64,000 nucleotides of DNA from Flavobacteriaceae bacterium LYZ1037 (GTDB lineage Bacteria; Bacteroidota; Bacteroidia; Flavobacteriales; Flavobacteriaceae), in the NCBI GenBank assembly GCA_003144015.1, contig QFWS01000002.1:1-64000 (forward strand). Reading direction: 5' to 3'. The stretch's first letter is position 1, and every line of letters starts with the position of its first letter. A program made the position numbers and the translations under genes. Of this stretch, positions 15,011-24,067 are shown piece by piece. The notes under the pieces were generated by a model. That model was given only the letters and a program-made list of their open reading frames with translations, was not told the origin of the DNA and searched no databases.

Positions 15011-18000
15011 ATGGATCAGATTATTGATCATCATAAATTTCAGGAAGCTTTAAAGCAAATTGCTATTGAGCAAGATATGGATCTTGATCAAGTTAAAAAG
15101 CAAGGCGCTAATTGCATTAAGGAGCTGTATGCACAACAGCATCCTATGGCAAAATTAGTATCTGTAAAAAGTTTTGACTATATCTTGTCTAGAGCTTATA
15201 GCGATAAGATTGACGTAGACCCTAAAGGCATAAAAAAACTCATGAAACTCATGCAGAAAAACTCTGTAGCGTTTATCATGACACATAAAACGTATTTAGA
15301 CACTTTAGTGCTTATTTCAACATTAGCACGATATGGAATGCCAATTCCATATTCATTTGGAGGCAGTAATTTGGCGTTTCCAGGATTAAAACAAATAGGA
15401 AATAATGCAGGACTTATTTTTATTCGTCGCAGTTTTAAAGACGATTTAATTTACAAAGCAGCTTTACGTCATTACATTTCTACCATCATAGATAAAGGCG
15501 ATCACCTTACCTGGAATATTGAAGGGACACGTTCTAGAACCGGAAAAATTATCTACCCTAAAATGGGGATCTTAAAATATATTAAAGAAGGCGAATTACA
15601 AAGTGCTAGAGCAATAAAGTATGTGCCTGTTTCTATTGTTTACGATTTGATTCCGGATGTTAAGGAAATGACAGAAGAAGGGAAAGGACAAGAAAAAAAG
15701 TCTGAGAATGTTAAAGAAGCACTTAGCTACATTAGAAAATTAGGGAACGATTATGGTCGTGCTGCTATTCGTTTTGGAGAACCTGTTGCATTAGAAGAAG
15801 ACCAGCAAGCAATTATTCCAGATATGGAAGAAGATAGTTATGCAGATAAAAACACATTACCACGTTTTGCTTTTGAGCTCATTCATAAAGCAAACGCCAT
15901 TACGCCAGTAACCACAGTTTCATTGGTTTGCCATACATTACTTAATGATTTTGCCTTAACAAAAAAAGAGATTGAGTTTAAGGTAAATAAATTAATGACC
16001 TACATTGGTCAAAAACAAGAAGATGTACTTATAGATCGTGGTAATAAGATTGGTGTTACCATTCAAAAAGCCTTAAACTTATTGCAAGGAGCGCGAATAG
16101 TTCAAAAAAGTAGAGCAGGTCAACGTGCACAATACAGCTTAGTTTCAACAGAATATTTGCCAGCTACCTATTATGCTAATATGGCTTCAGGCCATTTATA
16201 CCACCAGGCTTTTATTGAAATGGCTTTGGTAAAAATAAAAGACGATACCTCTGCTAATCGAATCACCAATTTTTGGGAGGAGATTATGAGGCTTCGTAAT
16301 TTATTCAAATTCGAATTTTTCTACACCAATAAACCGAAGTTTAGTAGTGAAATTGAAGCAGAATTATTACGATTTGATGCTAATTGGAGAACTGTTTTAG
16401 CAGATCCAAAAGGAGATATTTCTGCCCTGTTAAAAAAACAAGATTTGTTTGTTTCTAGAGCCATACTATTATCTTATTTAGAAGCAGATAAAGTCGTTTG
16501 TCACACCCTAAATAGTTGGGATACAGATGATGATTTTTCAGACAAAGAATTCATTGAATTAGCTATGTTTAAAGGAAAAGAGCTGCATTGGCAATCTAAA
16601 ATAACTCGTTTAGATAGTGTCTCTAAACCCTTTTTAATTAATGCCCTTCGTTTTGCTAAAAATGCAAATTTAGTTCCACTGGAAAAAAACTTAGATTATA
16701 ATGGATTAGAGAACTGGAAAAATCAACTAGAGGATTTATCTGAGCGTTTATTCTATTTAAAACAAATTGAAATTGTTCAAGACAAAAAAAGTATTAAAGA
16801 ACAATCAATAGAGCAAGTCGTTGTTCCAGATTCTGGCGTGGATGAAATTCATCAGGATGAAATTGTCGAAGAAGGACCACATATCACAGCCTTTTTTGAT
16901 ATGGACAGAACATTAATCAATGATTTTTCTGCAAAAAAATTCATGACAACACGCTTGTTTAGCGGAAAAACAACAGCAAAAGAATATCTTACACAATTTG
17001 CAACAGCTTTAATATTTGCAGCAGGAAATAGAGATTTTGAAGTGCTTACTAAAATAGCAGCACTCGGTGTAAAAGGTATTGCCGAATCGGCATTTTCTGA
17101 ATTAGGAGAACAAGTTTTTGAAGATTTTTTAGAAGAAACCATCTATCCAGAATCTCGCGAATTAATTGAGAAACACTTAGCCAAAGGACATAAAGTGGTT
17201 ATTATTTCAGCAGCCACCACCTATCAAATTGAACCTATTGCAAAAGCCTTAGGAATTAAAGATATTTATGCTACGGAAATGGAATTACGAAACGGCAAAT
17301 TTACAGGTCGTGTTTCCGAAATGTGTTGGGGAGAAGGAAAAGCAAGAGCAGCAAGAAAATTTGCAAAGAAGAATCAGACAGATTTATCGAAAAGTTATTT
17401 TTATACGGACAGTATTGAAGATTTACCCCTACTTAAAATTGTAGGAAATCCAGTAGCTACAAATCCAGATCAGAGATTATCTCAAATGGCCTTCGAAAAT
17501 AATTGGCCAATTTTAAGATTTGAAGAACCTGTAGGAAAACCGGTAGTTAATGGTTTTAGAACGGCATTGGCTGCTGCTAGTATATATCCTTCAGCAGTAA
17601 AAGGATTACTAAAAGGAGCTATGACGCTATCTAAACAAGAAGCTGCAAACACAACATTTTCTAGTATTGGAGATTTAGGATCTAAAATGGCAGGTTTAGA
17701 AATCGCTGTAAAAGGAAAACACAATTTAGAAGAAATAAGACCAGCCGTTTTTTGTTTTAATCACCAAAGTGCTGCAGACTTCTTTATTGTTATGAAATTA
17801 ATTCGCCACGATTTTACAGGTATTGCAAAAAAAGAATTGGAACGAACGCCAGTTGGACCTATTTTTAAAGCTTTAGGAGCTATTTATGTCGATCGTGCCA
17901 ATAAAGAGAAAGCCATTGAAGCGATGCAACCTGCAGTCGATGCTTTAAAGAGTGGTGTTTCTGTAGCCATTGCTCCTGAAGGTACAAGAAGTGGGAGTAA

Positions 18001-18241
18001 AGAACTGGGTTCCTTTAAGAAAGGAGCTTTTCATTTAGCCATGCAAGCGGGTGTACCTATAATTCCAATAGTAATAAAGAATGCCTATATGGCCATGCCT
18101 AAAGGAACAAATTTATTTAAACCAACTCATATTGAAGTGGTCATTCTTGATCCTGTAGACACATCCCTTTGGAAACTAAAACACATTAATAAACATATTG
18201 AAGATGTTAGGAATTTATACTTAAACGAATTAGATAATTAA
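15011..18241 (+). CDS. GPAT-HAD phosphatase-AGPAT fusion acyltransferase
   Basis: A 1076-residue multidomain enzyme. Residues about 60-270 are a PlsB-type glycerol-3-phosphate acyltransferase: HxxxxD as H92...D97, FIRR 137-140, EGTRSR 171-176 and the later P-K-G block. Residues about 290-600 match the helical C-terminal part of GPATs. Residues about 625-845 are a HAD-IB phosphatase (nucleophile motif DMDRT, D630/D632; YTDSIEDLP, D800). Residues about 890-1076 are a PlsC-type lysophosphatidate acyltransferase (H918...D923, EGTRSG from E990). Mycobacteria carry adjacent plsB2 and HAD-PlsC genes; here all are in one chain. If the HAD part acts on phosphatidate or lysophosphatidate, the protein would take glycerol-3-phosphate to diacylglycerol for the WS/DGAT. 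All motifs are intact. Confidence 0.92.
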   Translation: MDQIIDHHKFQEALKQIAIEQDMDLDQVKKQGANCIKELYAQQHPMAKLVSVKSFDYILSRAYSDKIDVDPKGIKKLMKLMQKNSVAFIMTHKTYLDTLVLISTLARYGMPIPYSFGGSNLAFPGLKQIGNNAGLIFIRRSFKDDLIYKAALRHYISTIIDKGDHLTWNIEGTRSRTGKIIYPKMGILKYIKEGELQSARAIKYVPVSIVYDLIPDVKEMTEEGKGQEKKSENVKEALSYIRKLGNDYGRAAIRFGEPVALEEDQQAIIPDMEEDSYADKNTLPRFAFELIHKANAITPVTTVSLVCHTLLNDFALTKKEIEFKVNKLMTYIGQKQEDVLIDRGNKIGVTIQKALNLLQGARIVQKSRAGQRAQYSLVSTEYLPATYYANMASGHLYHQAFIEMALVKIKDDTSANRITNFWEEIMRLRNLFKFEFFYTNKPKFSSEIEAELLRFDANWRTVLADPKGDISALLKKQDLFVSRAILLSYLEADKVVCHTLNSWDTDDDFSDKEFIELAMFKGKELHWQSKITRLDSVSKPFLINALRFAKNANLVPLEKNLDYNGLENWKNQLEDLSERLFYLKQIEIVQDKKSIKEQSIEQVVVPDSGVDEIHQDEIVEEGPHITAFFDMDRTLINDFSAKKFMTTRLFSGKTTAKEYLTQFATALIFAAGNRDFEVLTKIAALGVKGIAESAFSELGEQVFEDFLEETIYPESRELIEKHLAKGHKVVIISAATTYQIEPIAKALGIKDIYATEMELRNGKFTGRVSEMCWGEGKARAARKFAKKNQTDLSKSYFYTDSIEDLPLLKIVGNPVATNPDQRLSQMAFENNWPILRFEEPVGKPVVNGFRTALAAASIYPSAVKGLLKGAMTLSKQEAANTTFSSIGDLGSKMAGLEIAVKGKHNLEEIRPAVFCFNHQSAADFFIVMKLIRHDFTGIAKKELERTPVGPIFKALGAIYVDRANKEKAIEAMQPAVDALKSGVSVAIAPEGTRSGSKELGSFKKGAFHLAMQAGVPIIPIVIKNAYMAMPKGTNLFKPTHIEVVILDPVDTSLWKLKHINKHIEDVRNLYLNELDN

Positions 18242-18329
18242 TCTTTAAAACATCCTTAATCTTTTTTGATAATAAAGAACATGAACTGGATGTTACATAT
18301 GACAAGTTAAAAACTCAAAAATTAAGCGC

Positions 18330-19331
18330 ATGAAATTAAATGTAGGAATACTTGGTGGTGGATCTTGGGGAACAACTGTGGCATCCTTAACGGCAAAAAA
18401 TAATCATACTATTTTGTGGGCTAGAAATGAAAAAACAGTTCAAGAAATAAACGAAGCACATACAAATTCTAAGTATCTATCAGGAGCTAAATTAAACAAG
18501 AACTTAAAGGCGTCAAGTTCTATTGAAGAAACGGTTAAGCATGCAGATGTGATTGTTATGGGAATTCCCTCTCAACATTTTAGAGAGGTATTAAGAGATG
18601 CGAAACCACACATTAGACCTTGGGTTCCCATTGTCAGTTTATCTAAAGGATTGGAATTAGATACTAAAATGCGCATGACTCAGATAATTGCTCAAGAACT
18701 TCCTGGTCATCCAGCAGGTGTATTAACGGGACCAAACTTAGCAAAGGAAATCCACTCAGGTCAAGCTGCAGCTGCAGTTATTGCTATGGTAGATAAAACC
18801 ATAGCCAAACAATTACAACAAGTATTTAGCACAGGTTTATTTAGAGTATATACTAATAATGATGTTATAGGTTGCGAGCTTGGAGGTGCATTAAAAAACA
18901 TCATGGCCATTGCCACTGGCATGGGAGATGGAGCAAATGCTGGAGATAATACAAGAGCTGCATTAATAACTAGAGGTTTATCTGAATTAACCCGATTAGG
19001 AACAGCCATGGGAGGGAAAAGAAGAACCTTTTCTGGACTTGCAGGTATGGGTGATTTAGTAGCAACTTGTTCCAGCTCTAAAAGTAGAAATCACCATGTA
19101 GGATTTGAAATTGGACGAGGTAAAAGTTTGGAACAAATTATAAAAGAAATGAATGAAGTTGCTGAAGGTGTGAAAACCGCTAAAGTAGTCATGGAATTAG
19201 CTAAAGATTATAAGGTAGATATGCCAATATCTAGAGAAGTTTATAAAGTACTTTATGAGGGAAATACTGTAAATGATGCCTTTAGAGGCTTGCTTAAAAT
19301 TGAAAGTGGCTCTGAAAAGGAACCAGGATAG
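18330..19331 (+). CDS. gpsA: NAD(P)H-dependent glycerol-3-phosphate dehydrogenase
   Basis: A 333-residue cytosolic enzyme that reduces dihydroxyacetone phosphate to sn-glycerol-3-phosphate, the backbone for phospholipids and TAG. It has the Rossmann motif GILGGGSWGTTVASL near the start, the substrate-binding block LTGPNLAKEI, and the C-terminal catalytic region VIGCELGGALKNIMAIATGM followed by TRGLSELTRLG and FSGLAGMGDLVATC. Length is normal. It follows the GPAT fusion after 88 bp, so it may be in the same operon or have a weak promoter of its own. It supplies the substrate of the preceding enzyme. Confidence 0.97.
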   Translation: MKLNVGILGGGSWGTTVASLTAKNNHTILWARNEKTVQEINEAHTNSKYLSGAKLNKNLKASSSIEETVKHADVIVMGIPSQHFREVLRDAKPHIRPWVPIVSLSKGLELDTKMRMTQIIAQELPGHPAGVLTGPNLAKEIHSGQAAAAVIAMVDKTIAKQLQQVFSTGLFRVYTNNDVIGCELGGALKNIMAIATGMGDGANAGDNTRAALITRGLSELTRLGTAMGGKRRTFSGLAGMGDLVATCSSSKSRNHHVGFEIGRGKSLEQIIKEMNEVAEGVKTAKVVMELAKDYKVDMPISREVYKVLYEGNTVNDAFRGLLKIESGSEKEPG

Positions 19332-19665
19332 ATTTTAAATATTATAAATCTCCAGACAAAACATGATTTAAATTATTCTAGTAACTAAAGAAGAAATACT
19401 AAAACGGATTAATTTTCGTTTAAATATTACTTTTAATTTTTTATAAAAACAGATTAAAAATTAATATTAAACAACATAACTATTAATTTAGTGATATAAA
19501 CGAATATATGCACTGTTATAAATCAAAAAACATATATTTGATTAAAATTCAATGTAAGTAAATAATCCAAAATAAATGCATTTAATCGAAGAATTTTGCA
19601 TTTCATGGATAATTTTTGTTGTTTTTATTTTGAATAGTCGCTTTTTTTTATACATTTACAACCAA
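19332..19665. other. AT-rich intergenic region with one promoter-like box
   Basis: 334 bp with no credible gene. It contains TATATTTG at 19533-19540, a match to the -7 consensus, 126 bp before the next likely start. The frame of the next gene is open back to an ATG at 19576, but that extension (MHLIEEFCISW...) does not look like part of the protein. Nothing else is recognised. Confidence 0.4.
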
Positions 19666-19854
19666 ATGAAGATACAAAATAAAAAAATGGTTGCCTCAAT
19701 CTTATTTGTATTAATAAGTTTTGTATGTGTTGCCCAAAGCACACCTCCACCTCCAATGCCACCACCACCACCAGGACTACCTGTAGATGGAGGAATTGCA
19801 ATAGGTCTGTTTGTAGGGATTTTTATAGGTGTAAAAAAATTATTAAAGCGTTAA
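19666..19854 (+). CDS. Small Pro-rich membrane protein
   Basis: 62 residues from the ATG at 19666: MKIQNKKMVASILFVLISF then a signal-peptide end (CVAQS), a proline run (TPPPPMPPPPPGLPVDGG) and a C-terminal hydrophobic helix (IGLFVGIFIGVKKLLKR). The start is chosen because the signal peptide begins there; an upstream in-frame ATG at 19576 would add an unrelated hydrophobic stretch. Short proteins with a signal peptide, PPPPPGLPIDGG and one helix are common in Flavobacteriaceae, with unknown function. Its stop overlaps the ribE stop by 4 bp in convergent orientation. Confidence 0.7.
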   Translation: MKIQNKKMVASILFVLISFVCVAQSTPPPPMPPPPPGLPVDGGIAIGLFVGIFIGVKKLLKR

Positions 19855-20438
19855 TTTAAACGCATCAATCGCGTTACATATTTGCCAATAACATCAAATT
19901 CTAAGTTTACTTTTGTGCCAATTTTAAAACTTTTAAAGTTTGTATGCTCATAAGTATAAGGAATAATAGCCACACTAAACATATCTTTTTTAGAATCAAC
20001 TACAGTAAGGCTGACTCCATTTACAGTTATAGATCCTTTTTCAATAGTAATGTTGTTTAGATTAGAATCATATTGAAAAGTATATTTCCAACTACCTTCT
20101 TCGTTTTGAATATTTTTACAAATAGCTGTTTGGTCTACATGTCCTTGGACAATATGTCCATCCAATCTATCTCCAAGTTTCATAGCACGCTCTAAATTCA
20201 CAGAATCAGAAACCTTTAAGTCACTTAAATTTGTTTTGATTAGTGTTTCTTCAATGGCTGTTACAGTATATTGATTACCAGAAATATTAACGACAGTTAA
20301 ACATACACCATTATGTGCTACGCTTTGATCTATTTTTAACTCATTTGTAAAATTACAAGCGATAGTTATGTGAAGATTATTGAGTTCTTTTTTTAAATCT
20401 TTTACTTCGCCAACACTTTCAATGATTCCTGTAAACAT
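19851..20438 (-). CDS. ribE: Riboflavin synthase alpha subunit
   Basis: 195 residues, catalysing dismutation of two 6,7-dimethyl-8-ribityllumazine molecules to riboflavin. The protein is the expected tandem of two lumazine-binding repeats: the first starts MFTGIIESVGEV and contains HNGVCLTVV, the second starts GDRLDGHIVQGHVD and contains VNGVSLTVV. The length is typical. It is divergent from pdxA across 62 bp. No FMN riboswitch was recognised upstream. Confidence 0.97.
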   Translation of the reverse strand: MFTGIIESVGEVKDLKKELNNLHITIACNFTNELKIDQSVAHNGVCLTVVNISGNQYTVTAIEETLIKTNLSDLKVSDSVNLERAMKLGDRLDGHIVQGHVDQTAICKNIQNEEGSWKYTFQYDSNLNNITIEKGSITVNGVSLTVVDSKKDMFSVAIIPYTYEHTNFKSFKIGTKVNLEFDVIGKYVTRLMRLN

Positions 20439-20500
20439 ATATGTCGAATATTTGGTTAAATTTGCAGGTGTAAAATTACAAACAAAAGTTATCTTATTTA

Positions 20501-21547
20501 ATGAAGAACGAAGAAAATATAATTGTAGGAATATCTATAGGAGACTTAAATGGTATTGGTGGAGAAGTGGTTTTAAAAACTTTCGAAGATGTAAGAATGT
20601 TAGAATTTTGTACACCTGTAATTTTTGCATCGGTTAAAACCATTAGCTTTTTAAACAAACATTTTGATTTTAAATTAAACTTTAATGGCATCAACAATTT
20701 CAATCAAATAATTCTAGGGAAGTTAAATGTATTCAATGTTTGGAACGACAAATTCAATATAGAATTTGGAAAAGAAGATCCTGTAATTGGCGAATATGCA
20801 ATTAAATCTTTACAAGCAGCAACTAAAGCTTTAAAAGAAAACAAGATAGATGTATTGGTAACTGCTCCTATAAATAAGCATAACATACAATCTGAAGTAT
20901 TTAAATTTCCAGGCCATACAGATTATTTAGCCCAAGAGCTTGAAGGAACAAGTTTAATGTTTATGGTGTCTGATGATTTAAGAGTAGGTCTATTAACAGA
21001 TCATGTACCAGTCAAGGATATTTCGAGTCATATAACTAAAGAGTTAATTAAAGACAAATTAAACATCATTTACCAATCTCTTGAAAGAGATTTTAAAATA
21101 AGAAGACCCAAAGTCGCCGTTTTAGGAATTAATCCTCACACTGGAGACAATGGCGTTATTGGAAGTGAAGACGACGATATTTTAAGACCAACGTTAACTG
21201 AAATTAGAGATAAAGGTAGGTTAGTTTATGGCCCATATGCTGCAGATAGTTTTTTTGGTTCTAAAAATTACAAGAATTTCGATGCTATTATTGCTTCATA
21301 TCACGATCAAGGATTAATTCCATTTAAAACACTTGCCTTTGGAAAAGGAGTTAATTTTACAGCTGGATTAAACAAAATAAGAACCTCTCCAGACCATGGA
21401 ACAGCCTTTGAAATTGCAGGAAAAGGCGAAGCAGATGAATGCTCATTTAAAGAGGCTGTTTTTACAGCCATACAGATATTCAAAAATAGAAATGAACATG
21501 AAAAACTGAACAAAAATCCCTTAAAAACCAGACCAAAAAAGATATAA
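20501..21547 (+). CDS. pdxA: 4-hydroxythreonine-4-phosphate dehydrogenase
   Basis: 348 residues, an NAD-dependent enzyme of pyridoxal-5-phosphate synthesis (DXP-dependent route). It begins IIVGISIGDLNGIGGEVVLK and shows the metal- and substrate-binding blocks TAPINKHNI, FPGHTDYLAQ, GINPHTGDNGVIGSED, GPYAADSFF, SYHDQGLIPFKTLAFGKGVN and TSPDHGTAFEIAGKGEAD. It is complete. It leads into the DUF177-rpmF-fabH-acc group, a standard flavobacterial order, but a separate promoter (21591-21598) precedes DUF177. Confidence 0.97.
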   Translation: MKNEENIIVGISIGDLNGIGGEVVLKTFEDVRMLEFCTPVIFASVKTISFLNKHFDFKLNFNGINNFNQIILGKLNVFNVWNDKFNIEFGKEDPVIGEYAIKSLQAATKALKENKIDVLVTAPINKHNIQSEVFKFPGHTDYLAQELEGTSLMFMVSDDLRVGLLTDHVPVKDISSHITKELIKDKLNIIYQSLERDFKIRRPKVAVLGINPHTGDNGVIGSEDDDILRPTLTEIRDKGRLVYGPYAADSFFGSKNYKNFDAIIASYHDQGLIPFKTLAFGKGVNFTAGLNKIRTSPDHGTAFEIAGKGEADECSFKEAVFTAIQIFKNRNEHEKLNKNPLKTRPKKI

Positions 21548-21590
21548 ACAAAAAATGTTTACAAGTTGTTTTATCTAAAGAATATTTTAT

Positions 21591-21598
21591 TATATTTG
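21591..21598 (+). promoter_or_regulatory. -7 box for DUF177-rpmF
   Basis: TATATTTG is an exact TAnnTTTG match with a TTG (21566-21568) about 22 bp upstream as the -33 element. Transcription would begin near 21603-21606, downstream of the ATG at 21600, so the true start codon of the next gene is 21621. Confidence 0.75.
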
Positions 21599-21620
21599 CA
21601 TGCTCAAATTAGATGTGATA

Positions 21621-22160
21621 ATGAAGCTATTGAAAGAGTTTACAATTCCCTTTGTAGGATTAAAACTAGGAAAGCATCATTTTGAATATCAAATTGATAA
21701 TGCGTTCTTTGAACATTTTGAGTATGAAGAATTTAACGATGCTTCTGTTAAGGTAGATTTAGTTTTAGAGAAAAAAACTACCTTACTTGAATTAGATTTT
21801 GATATTTCAGGAACCATTAACATCAATTGCGATGTAACAAATGAAGCTTACAATCAAGACATTTCAAACCAATTTAATTTAGTTGTTAATTTTGGTGAAG
21901 AATTTAATGATGAAGAAATTGATATATTAATTCTACCACATGGTGAATATGAATTAAATATTCAACAATATATTTATGAATTAATTGTTCTTTCTGTACC
22001 AACCAAAAGGATTCATCCTGGCGTTGAAGATGGAACATTAGATTCAGACATACTTAAAAAATTAGAAGAATTAAGCCCAAAGCTTAAAGAAAACAAAGAA
22101 ACTGAAGAGGAAACAGATCCTCGTTGGAATACATTAAAGAAACTATTAACGGATAAATAA
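21621..22160 (+). CDS. DUF177/YceD family protein
   Basis: 180 residues from ATG 21621 (MKLLKEFTIPFVGLKLGKHH). An in-frame ATG at 21600 lies only 2 bp past the -7 box and is unlikely to be transcribed. The family (YceD, DUF177) accompanies rpmF in most bacteria and is linked to 23S rRNA processing or ribosome assembly. The acidic C-terminus (EELSPKLKENKETEEETDPR) and the DPRW motif near the end are typical. It is 9 bp before rpmF and part of one operon with it. Confidence 0.9.
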   Translation: MKLLKEFTIPFVGLKLGKHHFEYQIDNAFFEHFEYEEFNDASVKVDLVLEKKTTLLELDFDISGTININCDVTNEAYNQDISNQFNLVVNFGEEFNDEEIDILILPHGEYELNIQQYIYELIVLSVPTKRIHPGVEDGTLDSDILKKLEELSPKLKENKETEEETDPRWNTLKKLLTDK

Positions 22161-22169
22161 ACATAAAAA

Positions 22170-22373
22170 ATGGCACATCCTAAAAGAAAAATCTCGAAAC
22201 AAAGAAGAGATAAAAGAAGAACACATTATAAAGCAACAGCACCTCAAATTGCTACGTGTCCTACAACAGGAGAAGCACACTTATACCATAGAGCTCATTG
22301 GCACGAAGGTAAATTATACTATAGAGGACAAGTTCTTATAGATAACTCAGAAGTTGAAGAAAATTTAGCATAA
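22170..22373 (+). CDS. rpmF: Ribosomal protein bL32
   Basis: 67 residues, a structural protein of the 50S subunit. It starts [20 protein letters not shown], the L32 signature, and continues with [15 protein letters not shown], in which only one Cys of the usual zinc-binding set is kept. It follows DUF177 by 9 bp and is followed by an intrinsic terminator. Confidence 0.98.
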   Translation: MAHPKRKISKQRRDKRRTHYKATAPQIATCPTTGEAHLYHRAHWHEGKLYYRGQVLIDNSEVEENLA

Positions 22374-22394
22374 GTATTATGCACGCATATAATA

Positions 22395-22421
22395 AAACGC
22401 TCACTTGTGAGCGTTTTTTTT
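22395..22421 (+). terminator. Intrinsic terminator after rpmF
   Basis: Perfect 10-bp stem AAACGCTCAC (22395-22404) and GTGAGCGTTT (22407-22416) with a TT loop, followed by eight T. Just before it (22379-22390) lies TATGCACGCATA, the same core as the dyad at 10888-10911. Confidence 0.9.
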
Positions 22422-22524
22422 GTTTTAAATTTTTATAGAAGTGAAAAACGACTTAATTTGCATTAAATTAGACCAAAATGAATTGCTTTTTATACATTTC
22501 ATGATTATTTGATTCAATTCGCAA

Positions 22525-22532
22525 TAATTTTG
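22525..22532 (+). promoter_or_regulatory. Candidate -7 box for fabH
   Basis: TAATTTTG matches TAnnTTTG, 23 bp before the fabH ATG and after the rpmF terminator. The nearest TTTG (22508-22511) is closer than the usual -33 spacing, so support is moderate. Confidence 0.45.
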
Positions 22533-22554
22533 AGTCAAATTAACTTTAAATATT

Positions 22555-23550
22555 ATGAGTAAAATCTCAGCAGCAATTACAGCTGTAGGTGGCTATGTTC
22601 CAGATTATGTATTAACTAATAAAATGTTAGAAGACATGGTTGATACAAATGATGAGTGGATAACTACAAGAACAGGAATTAAAGAAAGAAGAATTCTTAA
22701 AGAAGAAGGTCAAGGCACTTCTTATTTAGCCATTAAAGCGGCTCAAAACCTTATTGATAAAAGTGGTATCAACCCTAAAGATATTGAGTTAGTTATTGTT
22801 GCAACTGCAACTCCAGACATGAAAGCGGCATCTACATCAGCATATACAGCTACTAAAATTGGGGCAACTAATGCTTTTTCATTCGATTTAGAAGCTGCCT
22901 GTTCTAGTTTTTTATACGGCATGTCTGTAGCAGCTAGATATATCGAGTCTGGTAAATACAAGAAAGTTCTATTAATAGGAGCAGATAAAAACTCATCCAT
23001 GATAAATTACGAAGATAGAGCAACCTGTATCATCTTTGGCGACGGTGGTGGTGCTGTGTTATTTGAACCTAACGAAGAAGACCTTGGTTTGCAGGATGAA
23101 TTTTTAAGAAGCGATGGTTCGGGAAGAGAATTTTTACAAGCAACTTATGGTGGTTCTTCCTACCCTTCAACACCTGAGGCCATTAAAGACCATAAACATC
23201 AAGTTTTTCAAGATGGTAAAACAGTCTTTAAAAATGCTGTTTTTAACATGGCAGATGTGGCTGTAAAAATATTAGATAGAAATAACTTAACAACTAAAGA
23301 TGTATCTTGGTTGGTTGCACATCAAGCTAACAAACGCATTATTGATGCAACGGCTAATAGAATAGAATTAGAGGAAGAAAAAGTGATGATGAATATTGAA
23401 AAATATGGTAATACCACATCAGCAACTCTTCCTTTATTATTAAACGATTACGAATCCCAACTAAAAAAAGGAGACAATTTAATTTTTGCTGCCTTTGGTG
23501 GTGGATTTACTTGGGGCTCTATTTATTTAAAATGGGCTTATAACTCCTAA
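22555..23550 (+). CDS. fabH: Beta-ketoacyl-ACP synthase III
   Basis: 331 residues. FabH condenses acetyl-CoA (or a branched acyl-CoA) with malonyl-ACP to start fatty-acid synthesis. The catalytic Cys is in LEAACSSFLYGM, His in LVAHQANKRIID and Asn in YGNTTSAT, all in the expected order. The N-terminal DEWITTRTGIKERR block and C-terminal FAAFGGGFTWGS are typical. It is followed after 33 bp by accB, coupling initiation of fatty-acid synthesis with malonyl-CoA supply. Confidence 0.97.
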   Translation: MSKISAAITAVGGYVPDYVLTNKMLEDMVDTNDEWITTRTGIKERRILKEEGQGTSYLAIKAAQNLIDKSGINPKDIELVIVATATPDMKAASTSAYTATKIGATNAFSFDLEAACSSFLYGMSVAARYIESGKYKKVLLIGADKNSSMINYEDRATCIIFGDGGGAVLFEPNEEDLGLQDEFLRSDGSGREFLQATYGGSSYPSTPEAIKDHKHQVFQDGKTVFKNAVFNMADVAVKILDRNNLTTKDVSWLVAHQANKRIIDATANRIELEEEKVMMNIEKYGNTTSATLPLLLNDYESQLKKGDNLIFAAFGGGFTWGSIYLKWAYNS

Positions 23551-23583
23551 CTAACTACTAAATTAAATTTAATATCTAAAATT

Positions 23584-24066
23584 ATGGATTTAAAGGACAT
23601 TCAAAACTTAATTAAATTTGTTGCTAAATCTGGAGCAAGTGAAGTTAAATTAGAAACAGAAGATGTAAAAATCACTATCAAAACAGGAAGTGATGACAAA
23701 CAAGAAACAACAACCTATGTACAGCAAATTCCTGTCGGCGCACCAGTAGCTCAAGCTCCAGCACCTGCAGCACAACCTACAGCTGAAGCTCCTCAAGCTG
23801 CACCTAGTGCAGATGAAGACTCTAAATACATAACAATAAAATCTCCTATTATTGGAACCTTATATCGTAAACCCTCACCAGACAAACCAGTTTTTGTTGA
23901 AGTAGGTCAAACAATTAAAGAAGGAGATGTTTTATGTATCATTGAAGCCATGAAACTATTTAATGAAATAGAATCTGAAGTTTCAGGAAAAGTCGTGAAA
24001 GTACTTGTAGACGATTCATCACCTGTAGAATTCGATCAGCCATTATTTTTAGTTGATCCATCATAA
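23584..24066 (+). CDS. accB: Acetyl-CoA carboxylase biotin carboxyl carrier protein
   Basis: 160 residues. An N-terminal helical region is followed by a Pro/Ala-rich linker (APVAQAPAPAAQPTAEAPQ) and a biotinyl domain with the target lysine K124 in EAMKLFNEI. It carries carboxybiotin between AccC and the carboxyltransferase. It lies between fabH and accC. The biotin it needs is made by the bio cluster at 51-58 kb. Confidence 0.98.
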   Translation: MDLKDIQNLIKFVAKSGASEVKLETEDVKITIKTGSDDKQETTTYVQQIPVGAPVAQAPAPAAQPTAEAPQAAPSADEDSKYITIKSPIIGTLYRKPSPDKPVFVEVGQTIKEGDVLCIIEAMKLFNEIESEVSGKVVKVLVDDSSPVEFDQPLFLVDPS

Positions 24067-24067
24067 T

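Noticed and set aside
16852-17142. Antisense ORFs inside the GPAT fusion, dehydrogenase and other large genes
   Set aside because: They are shadows of strongly coding frames on the opposite strand, without promoters or recognisable products.
20439-20500. FMN riboswitch upstream of ribE
   Set aside because: The gap to the divergent pdxA is only 62 bp and lacks the conserved FMN-riboswitch sequence.
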